10,978 nucleotides of DNA. It comes from an uncultured Spirochaetales bacterium. Lineage in GTDB: Bacteria; Spirochaetota; Spirochaetia; Treponematales; Treponemataceae. The notes under the pieces are model-generated. The model had not been told where the DNA came from, did not search any database, and saw only the letters and a list, made by a program, of their open reading frames with translations. Where the stretch lies: assembly GCA_946061495.1 (NCBI GenBank), contig CAMGSV010000072.1, forward strand, positions 1-10,978, written 5' to 3'. The position numbers were made by a program, and so were the translations under genes. Shown one piece after another: positions 4,751 through 10,978 of this stretch (positions are counted from its first letter, which is position 1; every line of letters starts with the position of its first letter).

Positions 4751-5902
4751 ATGGCTGACTTACTGTTTAAAGTTTCACCCAACATCGTTTTGGGTTCCTA
4801 TATCTCATCTCGTCTGGGCTTGTATGCCAAGGATTTTGGTGAGCGGTACATGGTGATTATGGATCCCGTGCTGAAGGAGGTGCGGAATACCGGCACCATT
4901 CTGGATTCCCTTTCCGTCCGCAATGTTGAATATTTTGTCTTTGACGAGATTGACTTTTCCTCCGATACGGAGACGGTTCGCCGTGCCTTGGAGCTGGCCC
5001 GCAACGCCCACATACAGGGAGTGATTGCCGTGGGAGGCTCCTCTATCTTCGGAATTGCACGGTCTGTCTGCGCCCTGTTTTATCAGCGGCAGGATATCTA
5101 CGACTTTCTGGACGGAGAGCGGCTTGCTGGCGAGACACTGCCCCTGATTGCAGTGCCCTCCACCATCAGAAGCCCCTTCCTCTTTACCGACGTGGTTCCC
5201 ATCATCGATGCCCGCAGTCGGCAGCTGAAGGTGCTGAAGGTTCAGGCTGGGCTGTGCAAGCTGGCGCTCTTTGACCCGAACCTCCATGTGTCCCTGTCCG
5301 CCAACCAGGTGGGCTCCATCGCATTGGAGACGCTGGGCATTGCGGTGGAGGCGTATCTGTCCCAGAAGGCGAATTTCTTCTCCGATATGTTTGCTGAGAA
5401 GGCTATGGAGCTGCTGGGGGGATACATGAATGCCTCGGAAAGCGAGGTGACCACCTCCTCCCCAGAGGTGCTGCTGTCTCAAGGTGGCTGCCTGGCTTCC
5501 CTGGCCGTGTCCGCAAGCTCGGTGGGGGCGGCCACATTGGTGGGGTTGTCCGTTTGCGCCCGCTATAAAGTTGCCCGCCCCCTTGTTACCTCCATCCTCT
5601 TCCCCTATGTGCTGGAGGACGTGGCCAAGTACAAGAAGGACCGGCTGGTGCGAGTCGCCCAGCTGTTGGGCGTATCCGTGGAGAATCCCAATGACAAGGA
5701 TCGAATGGTGAGCCTCCTGGCCGAAAAGATTCGCCACTGGATTGCCCTGGCCAATCTGCCGGCTCGCCTCAAGGATTTGTCCCTCACCATGGAGCAGCTC
5801 ACCATTGCGGCGGAGGACGCCAGCCAGCTGGAGCTCATCAATGGAATGCCCCGGTCCATGGGGGCCGACGACCTGTTCGAGTTGATGAAGACCTCCTTCT
5901 GA
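4751..5902 (+). CDS. Iron-containing alcohol dehydrogenase-like protein, probable pseudoenzyme
   Basis: The 383-residue product resembles the Fe-ADH/glycerol dehydrogenase fold from end to end. It has an N-terminal Rossmann-like half with GVIAVGGSSIFGIARSV at the GGGS nucleotide-binding loop, LIAVPSTIRSP where the family has IPTTAGTGSE, and an all-helical C-terminal half with ETLGIAVEAYLS and SILFPYVLE. The family binds iron or zinc with one Asp and three His (as in E. coli FucO). By eye, the Asp-x3-His site reads E-T-L-G-I here, and the HxxxH and PHG segments read GAATLVG and ARP, so the His ligands are absent. It may have lost redox activity and serve a regulatory or structural role. The ATG at 4751 is preferred because AAGGAG lies at 4740-4745; the frame is open further upstream into the terminator. 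Confidence 0.7.
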   Translation: MADLLFKVSPNIVLGSYISSRLGLYAKDFGERYMVIMDPVLKEVRNTGTILDSLSVRNVEYFVFDEIDFSSDTETVRRALELARNAHIQGVIAVGGSSIFGIARSVCALFYQRQDIYDFLDGERLAGETLPLIAVPSTIRSPFLFTDVVPIIDARSRQLKVLKVQAGLCKLALFDPNLHVSLSANQVGSIALETLGIAVEAYLSQKANFFSDMFAEKAMELLGGYMNASESEVTTSSPEVLLSQGGCLASLAVSASSVGAATLVGLSVCARYKVARPLVTSILFPYVLEDVAKYKKDRLVRVAQLLGVSVENPNDKDRMVSLLAEKIRHWIALANLPARLKDLSLTMEQLTIAAEDASQLELINGMPRSMGADDLFELMKTSF

Positions 5903-5912
5903 TGCCGAGATT

Positions 5913-6728
5913 ATGATTGCCCCTGACAAGTTGAACCATCTGCGGGGTGGCCAGAAGCGACGAAAGCTGGCGCTCTGCTTTGGCGCTTTGGAGCGGGATA
6001 TTGCCGGCATTGCCGAGACAGGCTGTGGATACCGCTTTCCTTCCATGACTCGTGGCGAGTACGTGGCAAAGCTGGCCTCCATTGTGCTGGAGGATTCCCA
6101 GTTGCCGGAGGAGGTTGCTGTTCAGCTGAAATCCCTGCTGGCCGCCAATCCCATTGACCAGCGGCGGGTGTGCAATTGTGCCCGCAATGGGCTGCTCGCC
6201 ATCATCGGTACCTTTCCTGCAGAATGGGATTTGATTATTGCACCCCACCGCAGGGAGCTTCCCGCTGCCCGTGATTTTTATCCGGGACTGTACGTCTATG
6301 CCGAGGACATCCGTTCCCCCTTCAACCTGGGGTCCATCTTCAGGACGGCGGAGGCTATGGGGGCCCAGGGGGTCTTCCTTTCCCCCGGCTGCTGCGACCC
6401 AGCACATCCGAGGGCGGTTCGTTCCGGCATGGGCTGCATCGAGGTGATGGAGTGGCGGCGGCTTGCCTTGGAGGAGCTTCCCAGTGACCTGCCGGTTTTT
6501 GTGCTGGAAACTGGGGGTACCCCCTTGAAGGACTTTGTGTTTCCCCGTCAGGGGATTGTGATCATCGGCTCCGAGGAGCTGGGGGTGAGTCCCGCCGCCT
6601 TGGAGCGGGCCACCTATGGCCGGGTCACCATTCCCATGAAGGGGATGAAGGCCTCGCTGAACGTGGGAGTGGCCTTCGGTATCTTGATGCAGGCCTGGGT
6701 GGGAGCGGTGGAAACAGGCTCCCTTTGA
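5913..6728 (+). CDS. SpoU/TrmH-family RNA 2'-O-methyltransferase
   Basis: This is an SAM-dependent 2'-O-ribose methyltransferase with a trefoil-knot (SPOUT) fold, acting on tRNA or rRNA. All three family motifs are in the C-terminal half of the 271 residues: EDIRSPFNLGSIFRTAEAMG (131-150, with the catalytic Arg144), IIGSEELGVS (217-226) and IPMKGMKASLNVGVA (240-254). The first 120 residues do not look like the usual L30e-like substrate domain and are not recognised. The gene starts 10 bases after the Fe-ADH-like gene, so they are probably cotranscribed. No strong ribosome site is visible before the ATG. It converges on the HDOD gene with one base between the stops. The target nucleotide cannot be deduced. 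Confidence 0.88.
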   Translation: MIAPDKLNHLRGGQKRRKLALCFGALERDIAGIAETGCGYRFPSMTRGEYVAKLASIVLEDSQLPEEVAVQLKSLLAANPIDQRRVCNCARNGLLAIIGTFPAEWDLIIAPHRRELPAARDFYPGLYVYAEDIRSPFNLGSIFRTAEAMGAQGVFLSPGCCDPAHPRAVRSGMGCIEVMEWRRLALEELPSDLPVFVLETGGTPLKDFVFPRQGIVIIGSEELGVSPAALERATYGRVTIPMKGMKASLNVGVAFGILMQAWVGAVETGSL

Positions 6729-6729
6729 T

Positions 6730-8304
6730 TCATGTTCCCTGGCTGAGTGAAATTTCCTTTATCAGCTGCACAACCTGCTCTTCCCGGCTAATGCCAAAGC
6801 AGCCCAGTGTGTGGGAGTCCATCTGGACAAAGGCCAGTGTCTTGTTCTGGTAGTGGAGGAGGGCGTTGGCCAGATGCACAATGCTGACGATTCTCCGGTA
6901 TCGTTCCGGTGCGGCGGCAGGGCTGTGGTGGAACTGTATGGCCGCAATGATGACCTCAGGAAAATTCCATTTCTTTGTGATGAGGGCGCCGATTTCCGCA
7001 TGGTTTGCCCCTGCCACAATCTTTTCAAAAATGCGGGGTGGAATTCCCTTGCGGTGAAAAAGCTCCCAGACATTTTTCAGCGTGTCGGGATGGGCTGCCT
7101 CGAAAAGAATCTTCCCGATGTCGTGGAGCAGGCCGCAGACATAGGCATCCGAGATGGTCTTCTTGTCGCTTCCGTAGAATTTATGTGCCAGTGCCAGGGC
7201 ATAGCTTCCCACCATGTAGGAGTGCTGCCACAGGTTTTTTTTGTTTTTTGTATCTGGAGTCAGGTTTTGGAGACTTCCGATGGCGTAGACCAGATTCCGC
7301 ACTCCCCGCAGTCCCACCATCTTCACCGAATCCTCGATGTTGGTGGACGCCTTTGGCAGCCGGAAGGAGGCGCTGTTCACCAGTTTCAGCAGGTCTGTGG
7401 AAAGGGTCACGTCCTGCTGTATCAGGGAGATGATTTCACCGATATTCGAGGTGGGGTCATCCAGCAGCCTGCTGATTCTGCTGACATTTTCTGGAATCTG
7501 GGGAATGTTTTTGATGGTTTGGGCGATTTCCTTGGAAATGGCGGATAGGTAATGGAACTCCTCCATATTGGTGGGCAGGTGAATCCTGACGATGGTTTGG
7601 TTATCCTGGGGGATAATCTGGAGATTTTCCTCGGAAATGCCCAGCTTCCGCAGCATGCAGGTTACACTGATGAACCCCAGACCTGCTCCCTCGCTTTCAT
7701 CGATATGGGAAAGAAACTGTTCTGGACACTTTGCTTCGATGGCTCGCATCACCCTGTCGTGGATTCTCTTGTATTCAAATACGGTAAGTTTGGTGTTGTT
7801 TTTTACCTCTAGGTAGAGCCATTCTCCTTGCAGTCCCAGCGTCATGGTGATGCTCAGTCCCTTCTCCTCCTGGCGGCTTTGATAGTGGAGCTGGTTTTCC
7901 ATGAATTCCTTCCGGAAGCTTTCCATTCCGGTCTGGTAATCCGTCGGGCTGAAGATGTCCAGATTTTTTTCCTGGAAGAAGATTCGCTTGGCATTTGCCT
8001 TCTGGCTGTTGTCTATCAGCTCCGCCATAAAATAGGTGATATATTCTTCCAGCGCCTCTTGGTGGGCCACATGGAGGAATACGGAAGTCACCCTTCTGAG
8101 GTATTGCTTTACTTCAGGGGTAAGTCGATAGGTGGTGATGGAAAGGGGAGTGTTGTCCTTGATCATTCTTTGAATGACCGTGGGATTTAGCAGCTGCAAC
8201 TCTTGTTCGGTTAGATAGCTTTCCAAAAAAATCTCCCTTGGCTTTAGCAGACTATGGTTTGAGCCAGGCTTGGTACTGATTAAGTCTAAATGCAACTTGA
8301 GCAT
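6730..8304 (-). CDS. GHKL ATPase-like and HDOD domain fusion protein
   Basis: The product is a soluble 524-residue protein. Residues 85-245 resemble a histidine-kinase/anti-sigma type ATPase: an N-box-like YFMAELIDNSQKANAKRI (91-108) and a G-box-like SEGAGLGFISV (204-214). The DxGxG motif expected between them is replaced by VKNNTKLT. Residues 255-480 form an HDOD domain (SRLLDDPTSNIGEI, LLKLVNSASFRLP, VGLRGVRNLVY) that keeps HD-type metal ligands: His361, His394-Asp395, His435 and His459-His460. HDOD proteins usually act in signalling, including chemotaxis, stress and cyclic-di-GMP circuits. The combination suggests a signalling switch, but no partner gene is evident. The gene is transcribed alone, away from the membrane-protein operon. 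No strong ribosome site precedes the ATG. Confidence 0.85.
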   Translation of the reverse strand: MLKLHLDLISTKPGSNHSLLKPREIFLESYLTEQELQLLNPTVIQRMIKDNTPLSITTYRLTPEVKQYLRRVTSVFLHVAHQEALEEYITYFMAELIDNSQKANAKRIFFQEKNLDIFSPTDYQTGMESFRKEFMENQLHYQSRQEEKGLSITMTLGLQGEWLYLEVKNNTKLTVFEYKRIHDRVMRAIEAKCPEQFLSHIDESEGAGLGFISVTCMLRKLGISEENLQIIPQDNQTIVRIHLPTNMEEFHYLSAISKEIAQTIKNIPQIPENVSRISRLLDDPTSNIGEIISLIQQDVTLSTDLLKLVNSASFRLPKASTNIEDSVKMVGLRGVRNLVYAIGSLQNLTPDTKNKKNLWQHSYMVGSYALALAHKFYGSDKKTISDAYVCGLLHDIGKILFEAAHPDTLKNVWELFHRKGIPPRIFEKIVAGANHAEIGALITKKWNFPEVIIAAIQFHHSPAAAPERYRRIVSIVHLANALLHYQNKTLAFVQMDSHTLGCFGISREEQVVQLIKEISLSQGT

Positions 8305-8337
8305 AGCATAAAATGAAAGGGGTGGTAAATAAAGGTT

Positions 8338-9501
8338 GTGTTACTTTTCAATTTATTTTATGATAGTTCCATGACAGATTCCGTGATGATTGAGCTGCTG
8401 GTGCTTGGCCTGCTTCTTGCGGTGAATGCCCGGCTTTTTTTTATGAATCGTGGTCAGCAGGATGGGATGGTGCTGCTTTCACCAGTGGCTTTGGTTATAT
8501 GTGTGCTGGGATATTTTGCCTGGGACATCACCCTGTTGAATGGCTGTATCTTTCTTCTGGCCCTCTTCGTTTTTCTGGAGAATCTCCACGGTGTCTGGCG
8601 ATTTTGCAACAAGCTCTACGTTGACTATTTCAGTCCCCTGTTGTGGCTGGTGTCGATGGTGAATATCCTGCTGATTCTTTGCCTGGGAGCCTTGGTGGTG
8701 ATTTTTCGACCTGTTCCCGATGCAGCTGACGTACTGGTGATGGAAAGACAGCTGCCGTTGACTGGCTCCCTCCATTCTGGGCTCACTCCCCAGTCAAGCC
8801 TCTTTGACGCTGCGGATGTGATGCTGGTGCAGATGAAGCCGGAGTCTGACCATGCTCCCTGGACAGAACGGGGATCCCGTGTGGCGAATCCCTTGGAGGC
8901 GGACAAGGTGATGCCGAGCCTCCCCTTGGTGCTCTGGGTGACGGATAGCCGCACCTCCGCCAGTCGTGTTCGTCCCGTTGCTGCCCGGTTGGCCTCCTTA
9001 GGCTATGAGGTGGTGGTGGCAGATTTTCAGTGCGGCCTTTTCTCCTCGTTTTGGCTCCGTTTTGAGGGGCTCTTCTTTCCAGAGGAATTCCAGAAGCGGA
9101 TTCCAACCTTGGGACGGGAGGCCTCCTTCCAGTACGGCGCTCTTCTGGACTATTTTGGAGGGGAACGGGCTTTGGCTGGTAGACAGGTGTTCCTGCTGGG
9201 GGAGGGCTACACCGGGCAGGGGGTCCTCGCCTCGAGCCTTCTGAACACGTTCCTGCAGGGATACTTTGTGGTGAACGGGGAGGATTCCCTGGGCAACACC
9301 AATGCCATTCCCGACTGGATGGATGGCTTTGGACCGGTGGGAGAGACCGCTCCCTGGATTAACTACCTGCTGGAAGGTGGAGGACTGCTGGAAAGCCGTG
9401 ATGTGGGGCACTTCCAGTCCATTGCAGCTGCCTATCAGGCTCATGCATTCTTTTCTGATATACGTGCTATGGGAGAACTGCCCGTAGAAGGAGATAGATA
9501 G
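8338..9501 (+). CDS. Membrane protein with degenerate alpha/beta-hydrolase-like domain
   Basis: I do not recognise a named family. The 387-residue product (from GTG) has about four hydrophobic segments near residues 19-36, 44-62, 65-81 and 100-123, then a polar linker. A C-terminal domain of about 190 residues follows. The stretch LPLVLWVTDS ... RLASLGYEVVVADF (195-230) resembles strand-helix-strand of an alpha/beta hydrolase, and QVFLLGEGYTGQGVLAS (283-299) sits where the nucleophile elbow would be, with Gly in place of Ser. The usual HG oxyanion motif is also missing, so hydrolase activity is doubtful. The start is uncertain: GTG 8338 has only a poorly placed purine-rich site, and ATG 8371 would give 376 residues. 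The stop directly abuts the nif3-like start, so this is the first gene of an operon with lspA. Confidence 0.7.
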   Translation: MLLFNLFYDSSMTDSVMIELLVLGLLLAVNARLFFMNRGQQDGMVLLSPVALVICVLGYFAWDITLLNGCIFLLALFVFLENLHGVWRFCNKLYVDYFSPLLWLVSMVNILLILCLGALVVIFRPVPDAADVLVMERQLPLTGSLHSGLTPQSSLFDAADVMLVQMKPESDHAPWTERGSRVANPLEADKVMPSLPLVLWVTDSRTSASRVRPVAARLASLGYEVVVADFQCGLFSSFWLRFEGLFFPEEFQKRIPTLGREASFQYGALLDYFGGERALAGRQVFLLGEGYTGQGVLASSLLNTFLQGYFVVNGEDSLGNTNAIPDWMDGFGPVGETAPWINYLLEGGGLLESRDVGHFQSIAAAYQAHAFFSDIRAMGELPVEGDR

Positions 9502-10269
9502 ATGACATTACATCAGCTGGATGAGTATTTTCGTCGTTTTTTGAACATGGAGCACTATCGGGGCGACCCCTCCTTGAATGGAATTCAGGTGGAGAATCGG
9601 CAGCCTGAGGGAAAGGAAATCAGAAAGGTTGCCTTTGCGGTGGATGCCTGCCAGGAGACCATCAGCCGAGCCGCCGCCGCAGGGGCCGACCTGCTGTTCG
9701 TCCATCATGGTTTTTTCTGGGGCCAGTGCCAGACCATTACTGGAGCCCACTACCAGCGGATCCGCCAGTTGCTGGAGAATGACATGGCCCTCTATGCCTG
9801 CCATATTCCTTTGGATGCACATGAGCTGGTGGGGAACAATTATGGTCTGGCCAGAAGACTGGAGCTGCAGGATATGCGTCCCTTCGGAGACTGGCATGGC
9901 ATGACCATTGGAGTGGGCGGCACCTTTTCGGCTCCGACAACACTGGACTCCCTGGTACAGCGGCTCTTCCCTGGGGGAGAAAAACCGCTGCACCTGCTGC
10001 CCTTCGGCAAGAAGGAGATTTCCTCTGTGGCCATTGTTTCCGGTGGCGCCGCCCGGGAATTGAGCCAGGCCATAGAGCAGGGATATGATGCCTTTGTCAC
10101 TGGTGAGATTGGCCACGAGCAGTACCATCAGGCGATGGAGGCGGGAATCAATGTGGTGGCCGGCGGCCACTACCAGACCGAGACGGTGGGCGTGTCTCTG
10201 GTGATGGAAAAGCTTGCCCAGGAAACGGGTGTGGAGACTGTGTTCATTCAGGTGCCCACCGGCCTGTAA
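9502..10269 (+). CDS. NIF3-family dinuclear metal-binding protein (DUF34)
   Basis: The 255-residue product belongs to the NIF3/DUF34 family, whose members form hexameric rings with a two-metal site. A GTP cyclohydrolase-like activity has been proposed, but the cellular role is unsettled. Visible metal-site motifs are LLFVHHGFFW (His68-His69), CHIPLDAH (Asp105) and GGHYQTE (His223, Glu227). The N-terminal LNGIQV and the central ETxxRAAxxGADLL are also typical. AAGGAG lies eight bases before the ATG, inside the end of the membrane-protein gene, and the ATG immediately follows that gene's TAG. The gene lies between a membrane protein and lspA in a tight operon. Confidence 0.92.
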   Translation: MTLHQLDEYFRRFLNMEHYRGDPSLNGIQVENRQPEGKEIRKVAFAVDACQETISRAAAAGADLLFVHHGFFWGQCQTITGAHYQRIRQLLENDMALYACHIPLDAHELVGNNYGLARRLELQDMRPFGDWHGMTIGVGGTFSAPTTLDSLVQRLFPGGEKPLHLLPFGKKEISSVAIVSGGAARELSQAIEQGYDAFVTGEIGHEQYHQAMEAGINVVAGGHYQTETVGVSLVMEKLAQETGVETVFIQVPTGL

Positions 10270-10278
10270 GGAGAGATG

Positions 10279-10827
10279 ATGAAGAGAAAGGTGCTTCCGT
10301 TGATTTTGACTATCGTTGTATTTGTGCTGGATCAGCTGACAAAACAGCTGGTGATGCTGAATATTCCTGCCTACACCATTGGAGCCTCCTTCTTCGGGGA
10401 TTTTCTGCGGATAATCCATGTGTACAATCCTGGCATTGCCTTCAGCATGGGGAATTCGTTGCCGGATGACGCCCGGGGAATGCTCTTTGCAGTGGCACCC
10501 CTGGTAGTGCTGGTGGTAGTGCTGGTGATTTATTTCCGCAACGATGAGTTTACCTTCTTCCAGCGGTGGGCCATAGCAGGTATTGTAGGAGGTGGATTGG
10601 GAAACATCTACGACAGATTCTTCCGTCCAGAGGGTGTGGTGGATTTCATCGATGTGAAATTCTATGGCTTGTTCGGACTGGAACGGTGGCCCACCTTCAA
10701 CGTGGCGGATGCCGCCGTGTTGATATGCGGTTTCCTGCTGATCATCAGCTTTGTCCGTGTTATGGTAAAGGAGAGCCGTGAACAGAAGGTCGGAGATTCT
10801 GGTGGGAGTGCGCCTGTCCAGGAATAG
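10279..10827 (+). CDS. lspA: Lipoprotein signal peptidase (signal peptidase II)
   Basis: LspA is an inner-membrane aspartyl protease that cuts signal peptides from diacylglyceryl-modified prolipoproteins just before the lipidated Cys. All family motifs are visible: VLDQLTK (residues 17-23 counting from 10276), NPGIAFS (51-57), GGGLGNIYDR (105-114, catalytic Asp113), VVDFIDVKF (121-129) and FNVADA (141-146, catalytic Asp145). About four membrane helices are present. Two ATG codons stand in tandem at 10276 and 10279. The ribosome site AAGGAG (10268-10273) is only two bases from the first and five from the second, so the second is preferred. It is the last gene of the operon beginning at 8338. 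Its substrates would include the lipoproteins at 590 and 864. Confidence 0.96.
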   Translation: MKRKVLPLILTIVVFVLDQLTKQLVMLNIPAYTIGASFFGDFLRIIHVYNPGIAFSMGNSLPDDARGMLFAVAPLVVLVVVLVIYFRNDEFTFFQRWAIAGIVGGGLGNIYDRFFRPEGVVDFIDVKFYGLFGLERWPTFNVADAAVLICGFLLIISFVRVMVKESREQKVGDSGGSAPVQE

Positions 10828-10913
10828 TTCTCTGGTGGCAATGAGGCCCTGAAACGAAAAGGTGCAGGATTTCCGAGGCCACTGAAAAAGTCCGTTAAAG
10901 ACTGAATTTACAA

Positions 10914-10958
10914 ACACCACCTAAATAGAGTAAAATTTATTCAGGTGGTGTTTTTTTT
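10914..10958 (+). terminator. Terminator-like hairpin after lspA
   Basis: The arms ACACCACCT (10914-10922) and AGGTGGTGT (10943-10951) pair perfectly and are followed by T8 (10951-10958). It would end the lspA operon about 90 bases after the stop codon. The right arm AGGTGGTG also resembles a ribosome site eight bases before an ATG at 10959. Confidence 0.75.
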
Positions 10959-10978
10959 ATGCTCAAGTCACAGCAAGA
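10959..10978 (+). CDS. Possible start of another gene, cut by the window edge
   Basis: An ATG follows AGGTGGTG (10943-10950) at a spacing of eight bases, and a TAAAAT (10931-10936) could serve as a -10. Only six codons are visible (M-L-K-S-Q-Q). A transposase is possible, because the preceding GGCCACTGAAAAAGT stretch at 10877-10891 reminds me of insertion-sequence ends. There is too little sequence to decide. Confidence 0.25.

Noticed and set aside
4805..6082. 425-residue minus-strand open frame
   Set aside because: It lies antisense to the Fe-ADH-like and methyltransferase genes, and its composition (His/Gln/Gly-rich) is typical of a shadow frame.
9508..10920. 470-residue minus-strand open frame
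   Set aside because: It is antisense to the nif3-like gene and lspA, both of which have full family motifs. It shows no domain of its own.

Overview
The window looks like a chromosomal segment of a spirochaete, most likely a GC-rich, gut- or oral-type Treponema. This is inferred from lipoproteins carrying FGE-sulfatase (SUMF1) domains, a flagellar anti-sigma factor FlgM overlapping rsmI, a homopolymeric G tract inside a surface lipoprotein gene, and a conserved housekeeping set (rsmI, nif3-like, lspA). The species cannot be named from sequence alone.

Region 1 (1-2445) is a variable accessory stretch. It opens with a tandem array of 23-bp palindromes and a string of further stem-loops (1-320). 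Next come a promoter with an operator-like palindrome and a GC-rich hairpin (415-513), then a truncated lipoprotein gene of which only the signal peptide survives (590-766). A second promoter and a paralogous leader drive an FGE-sulfatase lipoprotein (864-2088). Its signal peptide and mature domain lie in different frames, separated exactly at a run of ten G, so it is a candidate phase-variable gene, shown here in the OFF state. Behind it are three tight hairpins, one with the stop codon in its loop, then two near-identical terminators flanking a low-complexity repeat. Duplicated leaders and duplicated terminators suggest a site of repeated lipoprotein-cassette gain and loss.

Region 2 (2446-3640) holds a minus-strand pair of short chromate-transporter (CHR) genes that overlap by 10 bp. 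It shares a divergent promoter region with the plus-strand rsmI operon.

Region 3 (3639-6728, plus strand) contains rsmI, then flgM overlapping it by 11 bp, then a terminator, then a protein with an iron-alcohol-dehydrogenase fold whose metal ligands appear lost, then a SpoU/TrmH-family RNA 2'-O-methyltransferase. The rsmI promoter places the predicted transcription start on the GTG start codon, so rsmI may be leaderless.

Region 4 (6730-8304, minus) is one long gene joining a GHKL-ATPase-like domain to an HDOD domain. It converges on the methyltransferase gene with a single base between the two stop codons.

Region 5 (8338-10827, plus) is a tight operon: a membrane protein with a degenerate alpha/beta-hydrolase-like domain, a NIF3-family protein and signal peptidase II (lspA). 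LspA would process the lipoproteins encoded in region 1. The window ends with a hairpin followed by T8 and what may be the first codons of another gene, possibly a transposase.
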